Source: JAPLHP01 sp963720375 (GTDB taxonomy: Bacteria > Chloroflexota > Dehalococcoidia > UBA2247 > RBG-13-53-26). From it: a DNA stretch of 64,000 nt. Shown piece after piece: positions 1 through 8,695 of this stretch. Below the pieces are notes generated by a model. That model was not told the DNA's origin and made no database searches. It worked only from the letters and a program-made list of their open reading frames with translations. The number at the start of each line of letters is the position of its first letter. Position 1 is the stretch's first letter. The stretch lies in the NCBI GenBank assembly GCA_963720375.1, contig CAVRFM010000025.1, positions 1 through 64,000 on the forward strand, in the 5' to 3' direction. Position numbers and translations under genes: made by a program.

Positions 1-5
1 TGTGT

Positions 6-700
6 TTAAGAAGAGGAACTAATATGTTCGTTCACGGATTTCTTAAAAAACAAAAAGCCCCCTGGAAGGGGACTGGGGGAATGAGGAATTGCCTGCCTCG
101 GTTCACGGTTCAGCCCTGGGCCATGCCCAAACAGCTGCCCAGTTCTGGATGGCTTCCTGCGGCTGCGGAACTCCCTGGGATAGCCGTAGACAGCTTGCAG
201 GGGATCGCTCCAGGCGCTGGGTGATGCTTCCCGGCCCTTGGCGGTGAGCAGAATAAGAACCTTCTTGGCTGGGGCATCTGGACCAATGTCGTTCCCTGGG
301 CCGTATGCTCCACCCCTGGCGCCGGGCATGCCACCGGGGAATGAGGGTTCTTCCTCTCCTGTGGCTTCCACCCAGCCTAATTGCTTCAGTAGGTGGAAAT
401 AGCGATAGAAGCTATGACTGCGCATTGTGGTCAGTGGTTGGGGAATACACCTCAAGGCCTCTTCCATAGATAGCTCAATACCCTTTCAAGGGCCGGGGCC
501 ACCATGTCCTCGGCATAGGCATGATGGAGAGCGTCCTTGTAGGCCCGGCGAACATCCTCAGTGCAAGCGCCTCTGTTGGGATCGATGGCCATTGAGCCAT
601 AGAGGCCTTTGCCAGCCAAGTAGGCACGGATGAACTGGCCACAGCCAAAGGGCCTGGGTAGGCCGCCGCACCGAGGTCTCAGCGGTTCCACCACTACTCT
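6..700 (-). pseudogene. Broken hypothetical protein, winged-helix-like
   Basis: Two overlapping minus-strand frames look like halves of one gene. The upstream half (about 700 to 452) reads FIRAYLAGKGLYGSMAIDP and EDVRRAYKDALHHAYAEDM. The downstream half (467 to about 130) reads SFYRYFHLLKQLGWVEATGE and VLILLTAKGREA, resembling a small winged-helix domain with its beta wing ending in LTAKG. The frame changes near 460, and the downstream frame runs into the terminator at 45-74, so at least two lesions are likely. It lies directly downstream of a dead recombinase and was probably carried on the same integrated element. I do not recognise a named family. Confidence 0.45.
45..74 (-). terminator. 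Rho-independent terminator, minus strand
   Basis: Read on the minus strand, a stem of about seven pairs (AGTCCCC with GGGGGCT, loop TTCCA, one G-T pair) is followed at once by TTTTTGTTTTTT. This is a textbook intrinsic terminator for the minus-strand remnant genes that end here. The open reading frame at 6-467 reads straight through it, a sign that the true stop codon of that gene was lost by a frameshift. Confidence 0.7.
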
Positions 701-711
701 CGCTCTTCCTA

Positions 712-1340
712 TCAGGCCACAATCTCTGGTGCCACTCTCAGAGCCTGCCCGGCCACTTTCCTGTAGCGCATGGTGGTGGCGATGCTGGCATGGCCCAGCC
801 ATTCCTGGAGCATGCGGATGCCATCAGTGGAGTCATCATGCTGCACGGCCATGACAGCAAAAGCATCCCTGAGCCGATAGAGGGCTAACACCATGTACTT
901 TGCCGGTCTCAGAGTTGAGAAGACGAGGAAGACCTGCCTTATTGGCGCACTCCCTTAGAATATTGCCACCCCCAGGTGACGGTTGATGCCGAAGAGAAGC
1001 TGTGCGCCATCACAGGGATACCGGCCCTCCGCGGCTGATGTAGTCTCGAAGCATCTCCACGGTGTCGCTGTCCAGGTATCGAGTCCTCAGACGGCGATGT
1101 CGCCTTCCCTGGGTTACTGCCGCCTGAGACTTTTCGCACCGCACCTCGGGGCAGAAGACATGGTTCCGGCCTAGACTTGGCGGTCCCCAGCCCGGGGCAG
1201 GTAAGTCTCAGACGGGTCTTGAGGTGCTCCATCGTACAGCATGCCTTTCTCGAGGTCGATGTCTTTCACAGTTAGCGACAAGGCCTCCGAGACTCGACAG
1301 CCAAGGCGAGATAAGAGTCTGATCAAGTTAAGATTATACT
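712..1340 (-). pseudogene. Degenerate tyrosine recombinase (phage-type integrase), catalytic part
   Basis: Pieces of a tyrosine recombinase catalytic domain appear in order on the minus strand but in different frames. About 1331-1230 reads RLLSRLGCRVSEALSL and VKDIDLEKGM, which is the box with the first catalytic Arg. About 1110-1020 reads RTRYLDSDTVEMLRDYIS. 894-712 reads LYRLRDAFAVMAV and EWLGHASIATTMRYRKVAG, the box II region with LGH and the nucleophilic Tyr. The usual HDLRH is degraded to YRLRD, so the His is lost as well. The N-terminal arm-binding domain is absent. It is a decayed integrase, unable to act even if translated. Confidence 0.8.
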
Positions 1341-1363
1341 CGCATCTTCAGTAGCTGCCTTCT

Positions 1364-1825
1364 CTAATCTTTGGATCTCTCTGAGGTTTCCAGGTATGCC
1401 TTGTTAGTCAGCATCGTCCAGAGAACTATCCGCGCCAAGTCCTGTGAGTTCGCGTTTGTGGGAGGCATCTGGGATGCCCCCAGCCATTTTGAGGACGTCT
1501 GCCTACCCCCAGCCACCTCCTTGGCTCTTGGGGTCACGATTGAAAGCGGTTTCCCACACACACTGCATGGGAAAACAACCGAATAGACTCTCTTGGCTTG
1601 CTCATAACCGAGTGCCTAGCCTCGTCTATTGGCACCGCCTTCGCTTTTCAAGTTCGCCAGCAGGACCTTCAGGGCGTCTGCCAAACTCATGTTATGCGCC
1701 TGCCAGCGCCACAAGGAGTTTCTCACGTGTCTCTGCTGGCAATCTGGCACTCGCAGTCTGGGATTGCGCCGCTCATACTTCTGGCGTGATGGCGGCTGTC
1801 TCTCTTTAGCACGCCCCTTTTTCAT
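1364..1825 (-). pseudogene. Broken small zinc-motif protein of an integrative element
   Basis: The frame opens at 1825 with MKKGRAKERQPPSRQKYERR, meets an in-frame TAG at 1616-1618, and continues in the same frame with ALGYEQAKRVYSVVFPCSVC and GKPLSIVTP down to 1364. The CSVCGKP knuckle suggests a small zinc-binding protein. Its C-terminal part seems to shift frame again near 1500, where another frame reads AGGIPDASHKREL. Its start overlaps the end of the excisionase remnant by 20 bases, as expected for genes of one element. Function unknown; called a pseudogene because of the stop and the probable frameshift. Confidence 0.5.
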
Positions 1826-2023
1826 GGCTCTCGTTTCCCTCGCCCAGCATTTTCTCCAGAGCTACTCTCGGCGCCACAGAGACCTCCGCCGGCCGCGTCT
1901 TTCACTGGCAACTGGCCCAACTTCGCCATGTCGTAGGCGGTATCGCGTGAAATGCCGAGCATTTTAGCGGCGGCAGGATGATGATACAGAGCGTTGGGCT
2001 ACGTTCCAATCGACTTTCTGCAT
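1806..2023 (-). pseudogene. Frameshifted excisionase-like DNA-binding protein
   Basis: Starting from ATG at 2023 the protein begins MQKVDWNVAQRSVSSS and then meets a stop. A second frame gives KMLGISRDTAYDMAKLGQLP, which is the classical excisionase/MerR-like helix-turn-helix (AAKxLGIS..TxYxxxxxGxLP). A third frame gives VAPRVALEKMLGEGNESHEK ending at TAA 1806. All three line up as one protein of about 70 residues split by two frameshifts. Such proteins are recombination directionality factors that accompany integrases, and this one lies just upstream of the dead integrase fragment. Confidence 0.7.
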
Positions 2024-2058
2024 TTTTACGACCCCCGAGTTCTTTCCCTTCCGCCCCT

Positions 2059-2087
2059 TGACAAACACGAATTTCTATGGTAATATT
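2059..2087 (+). promoter_or_regulatory. Sigma-70-type promoter
   Basis: TTGACA at 2059-2064, a 17-base spacer, and TAATAT at 2082-2087 closely match the vegetative consensus. It points toward the plus-strand remnant starting at 2181 and lies divergent to the excisionase remnant. Confidence 0.5.
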
Positions 2088-2180
2088 ATTCGCAAGGCGA
2101 TGAAACAATATCTACGTACCTTATATTCATCAAATGGTTACACACATTGTCATTGGAACAAATGCGAAATAGGAGCGAAA

Positions 2181-2520
2181 ATGTCATACGATTTCGGAGT
2201 GAAGCTATTGCACTTAACCGCCGTCACAGAAGGCAAGGGATGGGGAGAGATTAGACGCGCTATCAAGAAAGGTTCACATTGCACCTCCCAAAGTCAGGTC
2301 GCTGAGAAGTGGGAAAAGGAGACTGATCGGGGAGTCTCAACCGTGCCCTCAAAGAGAGAACTCGAAGGAAGCAGAGGCTGCCAAAGCACAGGCGCTGACA
2401 AGTGTGGCTGAAGACCTTCTTCCTGGTCTGCTGTGGAAAGCCCGTGACGCAGGCGATGATGTAGAGTATGAAGGCTGGAGGTGGTTCCTCTCTATTGTGG
2501 AAAACACCTCTAGGCAGTGA
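2181..2520 (+). pseudogene. Frameshifted hypothetical protein of the integrative element
   Basis: ATG at 2181 is preceded by AGGAGCGAAA, a good ribosome binding site, and begins MSYDFGVKLLHLTAVTEGKG. Around 2355 the coding signal moves to another frame, reading KEAEAAKAQALTSVAEDLLP and then YEGWRWFLSIVENTSRQ to the TGA at 2518-2520. The two halves together would give about 112 residues. No family is recognised. It precedes the next integrase in the same orientation, as cargo of a mobile element would. Confidence 0.45.
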
Positions 2521-2727
2521 GAAGTTCAAACGATTCCTTGAGTAAATATGCCAAGGATCGAGAGGGGAAACCCGACCTGCCCCCGGCACCAGTTGCACAG
2601 AATTTGAGATTGGGAGCCAGGCATGAAAGGATATATTCGCCCACGGTCCAAGGGTAAGTGGGAAATTACTATCGATATTGGTAGAGACCCGTCGACAAAA
2701 TAAGCGCTTGCGGCACTTCGGAAACCG

Positions 2728-3822
2728 TTGTTGGTGGCAGAGGAGGAAGCACAACAGCGGCTGGCGGAATTACTGCTGAATATTAAGAAGGGCACTTACG
2801 TCAAGCAACCAAAGGAGCTAACCGTGGCGGCCTGGTTGGGGCAGTGGCTCGATGGCTCTGTGGCCAGCAGTCTGTCACCGAAGACCAGGGAGAGTTACGA
2901 ACTAGCGTTGAGATGCTACGTTATCCCTAACCTGGGAGGGATACGTCTTACCGAGCTACGGCCTCATCATGTTCAGAATTACATTGCCAAAGCGCTGTCG
3001 GAAGGCCGCAGACATAGGACTGGAGGCCTCAGTAGTCGCACCGTGCACTACCACTATAGTATTTTGAGCGGAACCCTTGATGATGCAATAAGAATGGGGG
3101 TGATTGCCGTAAATGCCTGTAAAGGTGTAAGGGCACCGCGACCAGTGCGCAGAGATATCCCTTCTATTGGTCTAGAGGATGTCAGCAAGCTAGTAGATGC
3201 CATGCGTGGCACTAGCTATTATCTATTCTACTACACGCTTTTGCTTACCGGTCTGCGTAGGAGTGAACTTCTGGCACTGAAGTGGAAGGACATGGACCTT
3301 GAGTTGGCTTGTATCTATGTCGCTCATAGTCTCCACAGACTCAACGATGGCTCAATTATTATTAAGGAACCAAAGACCTCCCGGAATCGCCGCCCTGTTG
3401 ACTTGCCGCCGTCCCTTGCCATACTGTTGCGCCGCCATAAAGTCGAACGGCAGGCGGAGCACATAATGATGGGCCGGCCCTTAGCCGACGATGATTTCGT
3501 GTTCAGCCATGCAGATGGTACACCTCTGAATCCGAATACCGTGAGCCACACTTTCAGCAAAATTGTGGTACGAGCAGGATTGCCCTACATGCGGCTCCAT
3601 GACTTGCGCCACATTCACGCTACCATGATGTTGAAGGCGGGAATTCATCCACGAATAGTGCAAGAAAGACTGGGGCACAGTAGCATTGCGACAACACTGG
3701 ACATCTATTCTCACACCGTACCGGGGCTGCAAAGAGCAGCAGCGGATCGTTTCGACACCCTGTTGCCAGCACAAGAAAATGTCGGCAAAATGTCGGCAAA
3801 GTTGGCAAAAAATGAGGGCTGA
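2728..3822 (+). CDS. Tyrosine recombinase (phage-type integrase), N-terminus damaged
   Basis: The protein (364 residues from the TTG at 2728) contains a SAM-like core-binding domain, roughly residues 20-120, then a full catalytic domain with the Arg in LTGLRRSELLAL, HDLRHIHATMML with His and second Arg, the His in ERLGHSSIATTLD and the nucleophile in IYSHT. The original start appears to be ATG 2622 (MKGYIRPRSKGKWEITIDIG), an AP2-like arm-binding domain. That part meets a TAA at 2701 and passes through three frames (RLRHF, ETVVGG, then AQQRLAELLL), so the arm-binding domain is frameshifted. The catalytic core may still be made from an internal start, but site-specific integration is doubtful. 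Its 3' end overlaps an antisense XRE gene. Confidence 0.8.
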   Translation: MLVAEEEAQQRLAELLLNIKKGTYVKQPKELTVAAWLGQWLDGSVASSLSPKTRESYELALRCYVIPNLGGIRLTELRPHHVQNYIAKALSEGRRHRTGGLSSRTVHYHYSILSGTLDDAIRMGVIAVNACKGVRAPRPVRRDIPSIGLEDVSKLVDAMRGTSYYLFYYTLLLTGLRRSELLALKWKDMDLELACIYVAHSLHRLNDGSIIIKEPKTSRNRRPVDLPPSLAILLRRHKVERQAEHIMMGRPLADDDFVFSHADGTPLNPNTVSHTFSKIVVRAGLPYMRLHDLRHIHATMMLKAGIHPRIVQERLGHSSIATTLDIYSHTVPGLQRAAADRFDTLLPAQENVGKMSAKLAKNEG

Positions 3823-4104
3823 CGAGCGTGTCTTAGGCCGAATCACGATATCAAGATCGGCGTCGAGGGCTTCAGCCACTCTCTTGACAGTTGAGAGTGA
3901 AGGTAGAGAACCGGCGCTCTCCAATCGAGCTATGGCTGACTGTCTGGTATGCACCTTTCTGGCGAGCTCTTCTTGAGTCAATCCTTTGGATAGGCGCAAC
4001 CGGATCAAGGCACCGGCAAGCTTATACTCCGGCTCCAAGGCCTCGTATTCCTTCCTGAACTCAGGATCCTTCATAAGTTGTTTCTTGTGTTCTTTCCAGT
4101 TCAT
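3481..4104 (-). CDS. XRE-family HTH regulator, HigA-like orphan antitoxin
   Basis: Start at ATG 4104 (MNWKEHKKQLMKDPEFRKEY), as in HigA/RelB-associated antitoxins. Residues 30-98 form an XRE helix-turn-helix: LIRLRLSKGLTQEELARKVH, TRQSAIARLESAGSLPSLST, then ALDADLDIVIRP, where the family normally ends. Here the frame continues for about 110 more residues antisense to the integrase 3' end. That tail looks like read-through created when new DNA joined the gene's 3' end, not a conserved domain. No RelE/HigB toxin lies upstream: that side is another integrase tail and tRNA-Lys. An orphan antitoxin trapped between two integration scars is the simplest reading. Confidence 0.75.
   Translation of the reverse strand: MNWKEHKKQLMKDPEFRKEYEALEPEYKLAGALIRLRLSKGLTQEELARKVHTRQSAIARLESAGSLPSLSTVKRVAEALDADLDIVIRPKTRSSALIFCQLCRHFADIFLCWQQGVETIRCCSLQPRYGVRIDVQCCRNATVPQSFLHYSWMNSRLQHHGSVNVAQVMEPHVGQSCSYHNFAESVAHGIRIQRCTICMAEHEIIVG
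3781..3816 (+). repeat. Integration scar repeat, copy 1 (integrase 3' end)
   Basis: A 36-base stretch at the end of the intact integrase contains three tandem GTCGGCAAAA-like units. It matches 4226-4261 with only about five differences, all of the type TCGG to TTAG or TGG to TAG. The copies are direct, 445 bases apart, and flank the XRE gene. Confidence 0.7.
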
Positions 4105-4169
4105 GATCGTCTCATTATAACAATATTGTGATATTGTGTCAACGTATCCGAGATGAGCTTGGGCTGACA

Positions 4170-4332
4170 TAGTGGTGAGAGACAGGCCTACCAGACCTGC
4201 CGCTGAAGAAAAGGAGGAGCCGAGCGTTAGCAAAATGTTAGCAAAGTTAGCAAAAAATGAGCATTTCGATGGTGAGCCGCGGGGGATTCGGACCCCCGAC
4301 GCCCTGATTAAAAGTCAGGTGCTCTACCCCTG
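4170..4332 (+). pseudogene. Severed C-terminal tail of a second integrase, reading into tRNA-Lys
   Basis: A plus-strand frame reads RPAAEEKEEPSVSKMLAKLA, then KNEHFDGEPRGIRTPDALIK, and stops in the tRNA gene. The first part is homologous to the end of the integrase at 2728-3822, and the last part is the antisense of tRNA-Lys, a known hallmark of tRNA-targeting integrases whose 3' end overlaps the attachment site. Everything upstream of this tail has been replaced by the XRE gene, so this is the remnant of an earlier integration at the same tRNA. Confidence 0.65.
4226..4261 (+). repeat. Integration scar repeat, copy 2 (next to tRNA-Lys)
   Basis: Second copy of the 36-base repeat at 3781-3816, 11 bases from the 3' end of tRNA-Lys. 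It probably marks the junction of an older element. Confidence 0.7.
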
Positions 4333-4344
4333 AGCTAGCGGCCC
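4273..4344 (-). tRNA. tRNA-Lys(UUU)
   Basis: The minus strand folds as a complete 72-base cloverleaf: acceptor GGGCCGC with GCGGCTC plus discriminator A, D arm TAGCTCAGGGGTAGAGCA, anticodon arm CCTGA-CTTTTAA-TCAGG with anticodon TTT, variable GCGTC, T arm GGGGGTCCGAATCCCCC. CCA is not encoded, which agrees with the CCA-adding enzyme gene at 24.7 kb. The 3' half is the attachment target of the neighbouring integrases. Confidence 0.95.
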
Positions 4345-4435
4345 ACAGCTATTTATTGTACCGTATTCCTCAGAGAATTGTCTCCCCCCAGTGCTGGGGG
4401 CATATAAAGGTGGGGGACAGCCTCGCTCACGAAGT

Positions 4436-4465
4436 TTGACAGTGGCAGCGAGTAGCACGTAAAAT
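4436..4465 (+). promoter_or_regulatory. Putative promoter of the crotonase gene
   Basis: TTGACA at 4436-4441, an 18-base spacer and TAAAAT at 4460-4465, located 75 bases before the crotonase ATG. Match to the vegetative consensus is good; no other support. Confidence 0.4.
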
Positions 4466-4539
4466 TCTCGTTTAGTCCGAGTGAAACCCGCATCATCTCC
4501 GGATGACAGTCAAGCAGGGATACTGAAGGAGGATAGCTC

Positions 4540-5325
4540 ATGGAGTATACCGACATCATCGTCGAAAAGAAGAACGGGGCAGTCTGGCTCACCTTGAACC
4601 GGCCGAAGGCGCTGAATGCCCTGGCACCCGATACCCACAGGCAACTGCAGCAGGCCTTACTCGAAATCGACAAGGACCCCGAGGCACGCGTGGTAGTCAT
4701 CACCGGTGCCGGCAGGGCTTTCTGTGCCGGCGGAGACCTGAAGTGGATAAGCGCTCATAAGGACGATCCCATAACCATAGCGGGCTACGGCCAGCAGTTT
4801 CACGATACGTTCTATATCATCGAGCATATGACCAAGGTAGTGATCGCCATGGTGAACGGCCTGTGCTACGCCGGCGGCATCGAACTGATGGAGGCCTGCG
4901 ACCTGGCTTACGCTGCCGAAGATATCTCGCTGGGAGACCAGCACGCTACCTACGGTCTCATACCCAGCGGCGGCGGATCACAGAGGCTGCCCCGCCTCAT
5001 CCCTTTGAAGAAGGCCAAGGAGCTTCTATTTACCGGTGACTGGCTCACAGCCAAGGAAGCAGAGAATCTGGGGCTGATAAATAAGGCAGTGCCGGCTGAT
5101 AAGCTGCTGGAGACGGTCAATGGGGTAGTGAACAAGTTGCTGGAGCGAAGCCCCATGGCCTCGAAATTCATCAAATACTCCGTGAACCGGGGCATGCAGG
5201 TCGATCTCTATACCGGCATCGAACTGGAGAAGGCAGCTTCCAGGGCCCACTTCCAGACGCAGGACGCCAAGGAAGGCATCAATGCCTTCATGGAGAAGAG
5301 AAAACCTAACTTCCCCGGGAAATGA
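4540..5325 (+). CDS. Enoyl-CoA hydratase/isomerase family protein (crotonase)
   Basis: 261 residues, start ATG with GGAGGATA eight bases upstream. The crotonase fold is clear: LNRPKALNAL near the N-terminus, the first oxyanion-hole segment AGRAFCAGGDLKW (about residues 58-70), the second at GLCYAGGIELMEACDLAYA, and YGLIPSGGGSQRLPR. The first acid of enoyl-CoA hydratases is kept (Glu of GGIELM). The second, normally in GQPE, is replaced: this protein has GDQHATYG. That makes a standard hydratase less likely and an isomerase, hydrolase or other crotonase activity possible. It appears to be a single-gene unit, with its own promoter candidate and a strong hairpin behind it. Confidence 0.85.
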   Translation: MEYTDIIVEKKNGAVWLTLNRPKALNALAPDTHRQLQQALLEIDKDPEARVVVITGAGRAFCAGGDLKWISAHKDDPITIAGYGQQFHDTFYIIEHMTKVVIAMVNGLCYAGGIELMEACDLAYAAEDISLGDQHATYGLIPSGGGSQRLPRLIPLKKAKELLFTGDWLTAKEAENLGLINKAVPADKLLETVNGVVNKLLERSPMASKFIKYSVNRGMQVDLYTGIELEKAASRAHFQTQDAKEGINAFMEKRKPNFPGK

Positions 5326-5360
5326 CATTGAGAGCTACAATTCCGGTCGATTGAGTTCAT

Positions 5361-5394
5361 TAAGTCCCTTTCCCCGACCAGGGAAGGGGACTTA
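5361..5394 (+). terminator. Hairpin after the crotonase gene
   Basis: TAAGTCCCTTTCCC pairs with GGGAAGGGGACTTA over 14 positions with one G-T pair and a six-base loop. There is no T-run, so it is either a weak terminator or a leader structure of the ileS locus that starts 25 bases later. I see no T-box sequence. Confidence 0.5.
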
Positions 5395-5418
5395 TGATAT
5401 AGGCTGAGAGAGGAATAG

Positions 5419-8400
5419 ATGTTCAAACCGGTCGGCAGCAAGGTGAGCTTCCCCAAGGTGGAGGAGCATATCCTGGATTTCTGGAAGCAAAACGGCATCT
5501 TTGAAAAGAGCGCCGAGCTCCACAAGGACGGCCCGCTGTTCACCCTCTACGACGGGCCTCCTACCGTCAACGGCAACCCGGGCATTCATCATGTCCTCTC
5601 CCGCATCTACAAGGATGTCATCCCCCGCTACAAGACAATGAAGGGATTCCGCACCTTCCGCAAGGCCGGCTGGGATACCCACGGCCTGCCTGTCGAGCTG
5701 GAGATAGAGAAGGAACTGCGCTTCAACAACAAGGCCCAGATCGAGCAGTTCGGGATCGACAAGTTCAACGTCCGCTGCCGTGAAAGCGTCCTGCGCTACC
5801 TCAAGCGCTGGGAGGAACTGACCGAGCGGATCGGCTTCTGGCTGGACATGAAGCACCCCTACATCACCTTTGACAACACCTACGTTGAGTCCCTGTGGTG
5901 GATCATAAAGACAGCTGTGGGACAAGGGCCTGGTCTACCAGGGCTACCGGGTAACGCCCCACTGCCCCCGCTGCGGCACCTCCCTCAGCTCCCATGAGGT
6001 AGCCCTGGGCTACAAGGATGCCGAAGACCCATCGATTTTCATCCGCTTCCGGCTGAGCAGCGATGAACAAAACAAGGATGCCGGGAACGCCCTGCAGAAA
6101 CTGGGCTGGGACTTTCAGGAAGGCAGGTGGGCCGGGGAAGCGCCCTGCATACTGGCCTGGACCACTACGCCCTGGACACTGACAGGCAACGTGGCCCTGG
6201 CGGTCAGCCCCGGATGAGACCTATGTTCTGGTGCAAGGCCCGAAGCCGGCAGGGAACCACAGAGAGGCTTATCATGGCCAAGGCTCTGCTTGATCAGGCT
6301 CTGGGCTCCGGGAACTGGGAGATACTGGAGGAGTTCACCGGCAGGGACCTGGACGGGCTCTTCTACGACCGCCTCTATGAGCCAAAGGCCGAGTTTGTGG
6401 CCGCCAGGTGACAAAGCTGCCGGCAGCACAGCCGCGTCGTGGCCGCTGACTTCGTCTCCGTCACCGATGGCACCGGCATCGTGCACATTGCCCCTGCTTT
6501 CGGAGAAGAGGACTTCAACCTGGGCAAGTCCGACGGACTGCCCATGGTGCTGAGCGTCGATCTGGACGGCAAAATGATTCCCAACAACAAGGCCTGGGAC
6601 GGCAAGTTCGTCAAGAAGGCCGACCCCATGATCATGGAGGACCTGGAGCAGCGCGACATCCTGCATCACCGGGCCACCGTGGTGCACACCTATCCCTTCT
6701 GCTGGCGCTGCGATACCCCGCTCCTGTACTACACCAAGCCATCATGGTATATCAAGACGACGGCCCTGAAGGACAAGCTCATCCAGGGCAACCGCGATAT
6801 CAACTGGTATCCCGAATATATCAAGGAAGGCCGCTTCGGCGACTGGCTGGAGAACAATGTCGACTGGGCCTTCTCCCGCGAAAGATACTGGGGGACCCCG
6901 CTGCCTATCTGGCGCTGCGAGCAGCACGCAGACCATCTCGAATGTATCGGCAGCATCGAGGCCTTGAAAAACCAGCCGGGCCTGGAAGGGCTGGCCGAGC
7001 CCCTCGACCTGCACCGGCCATATGTGGACGGGATCACCTTCCGCTGCCGCCAGTGCGGAGGCACCATGAGGCGGCTGCCCGAAGTCCTCGATGCCTGGTT
7101 TGACTCGGGGGCCATGCCGTATGCCCAGTTCCACTATCCCTTCGAGAACGTAGAGGAGTTCGAGAGCCACTTTCCCGCCGACTACATCTGCGAGGCCATC
7201 GACCAGACGAGGGGCTGGTTCTATACCCTCCACGCCCTATCCACCCTGCTGATCGGATAAACCATGCTTCAAGAATGTCATCTGCCTGGGGCATATCCTT
7301 GATGCCAAGGGCGAGAAGATGAGCAAGACCAAGGGGAATGTGGTCGACCCGTGGAAGATCATCAATAACCAGGGGGTGGATGCCCTGCGCTGGTACATGT
7401 TCACCTGCGCCCCGCCGGGCAATGTGAAGCGGTTTTCCGCCGAGCTGGTTACCGAGGCCATGCGGAAATTCCTCTCTACTCTATGGAACACCTACTCCTT
7501 CTTTGTCATCTATGCCAATATCGACGGCTTCGACCCAACTGCAGCCGCCCCACCCTCATGCGGTTCCGACCTGGACAGATGGATCGTCTCCGAGCTGAAC
7601 CAGCTCGTCGAGCAGGTGGACAAAGCCTATGACAACTACGATCCCACCGAAGCGGGGAGAAGGATCGAGGAGTTCGTCGACTACCTCTCCAACTGGTACG
7701 TCAGGAGGAGCCGGCGGCGTTTCTGGAAGAGCGAGAACGACGCTGAAAAGCTGGCGGCCTATTTCGCCCTCTACCAGTGTCTGGTCACGCTGTCCAAGCT
7801 GGTGGCACCGCTCACCCCCTTCATTGCCGAGGAGCTGTACCAGAATCTGGTGAGATCGGTTGACCCCGGAGCACCGGAGAGCGTGCACCTGTGTGACTTC
7901 CCGACAGCCGACCTGTCCAGGGTCGACAGCAAGCTTTCCAGCTGATACCCGCCTGGCCATGAAGATCTGCAGCCTGGGACGGGCTGCCCGGAGCAAAGCG
8001 GGCATCAAGGTACGCCAGCCCATAGCCAGGGTGGTCATCAAGACCAGGTCAAAGGGCGAAAGACAAAGCCTGGAAAGCCTGGCCCCTCAGGTACTGGAGG
8101 AGCTCAATGTCAAGGGACTGGAATGTGTGGAGCAGGAAAACGACCTCACCGGCCAGCCGGGCTACTGCCTGGCCGAAGAGGGAGGCTATACAGTGGGGGT
8201 GTCCACCGAGATTCCCGCTGATCTCATCGACGAAGGGATTGCCCGGGAGATAGTGCACCGGCTGCAGACCATGCGCCGCACTGCCGGCTTTGAAATTGCC
8301 GACTACATCATCACCTACTACCAGGCAGAGCCGCCTCTTCAGAAGGCCATCGAGAACCTCTCATCGTACATCAAACAGGAGACGCTGTCCCAGCAACTGA

Positions 8401-8510
8401 TCTGCGCTGCACCGGCAGAAGGTTCTCACACCGAAAGCCACCGCATCGACGGCCACAACATCACGCTGGGGGTGAAAAGGGTGGGCGGGACACCGCCCAA
8501 GACAGGCTGA
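5419..8510 (+). pseudogene. ileS: Isoleucyl-tRNA synthetase, broken by frameshifts and a stop
   Basis: The pieces line up as one full-length class Ia IleRS (about 1,030 residues) of the Thermus/actinobacterial type. They include YDGPPTVNGNPGIHHVLSR with a HIGH-variant HHVL, KAGWDTHGLPVELE, CPRCGTSLSSHEVALGYKD, APCILAWTTTPWTLTGN of the editing domain, GIVHIAPAFGEEDF, WAFSRERYWGTPLPIW, AICEAIDQTRGWFY-type segment, KMSKTKGNVVDPW, and the anticodon-binding region. The frame breaks near 5918, 6213, 7252 and 7942, each repaired by removing one base, and an in-frame TGA sits at 6409-6411. IleRS activates isoleucine for tRNA-Ile in the cytosol and is essential, so either another ileS exists elsewhere or the assembly is wrong here. 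Confidence 0.9.
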
Positions 8511-8542
8511 GTGAACAACTTTCGATTTGGAGAAGGTGATAA

Positions 8543-8662
8543 GTGATAGGGTTCTGGGTAGCAATTCTGGCATTTCTGTTTATTCCACTGTGGTTCGGAT
8601 CGATGCTGTATCTGTTCATCAAAGAGGACACCTCGGATGACGATGATTCCGATGCGGCTTAA
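8543..8662 (+). CDS. Small single-span membrane protein (39 aa)
   Basis: GTG at 8543 follows GGAGAAGGTGATAA, a usable ribosome binding site, 32 bases after the ileS stop. The 39-residue product has one hydrophobic helix (FWVAILAFLFIPLWF, then SMLYLFI) and an acidic tail KEDTSDDDDSDAA. The charge pattern suggests the acidic tail faces the cytoplasm. No family recognised; the clean membrane-plus-acidic-tail layout argues for a real gene. Confidence 0.5.
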   Translation: MIGFWVAILAFLFIPLWFGSMLYLFIKEDTSDDDDSDAA

Positions 8663-8695
8663 CCCCACAGTGGCTTAAGGAACTTCAAACTGTCC

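Noticed and set aside
6409..6411. In-frame TGA in ileS as a possible recoded (Trp or selenocysteine) codon
   Set aside because: Many intact genes here end with TGA, and the same gene has four ordinary frameshifts. No selenocysteine insertion hairpin is evident. Nonsense mutation or error is simpler.
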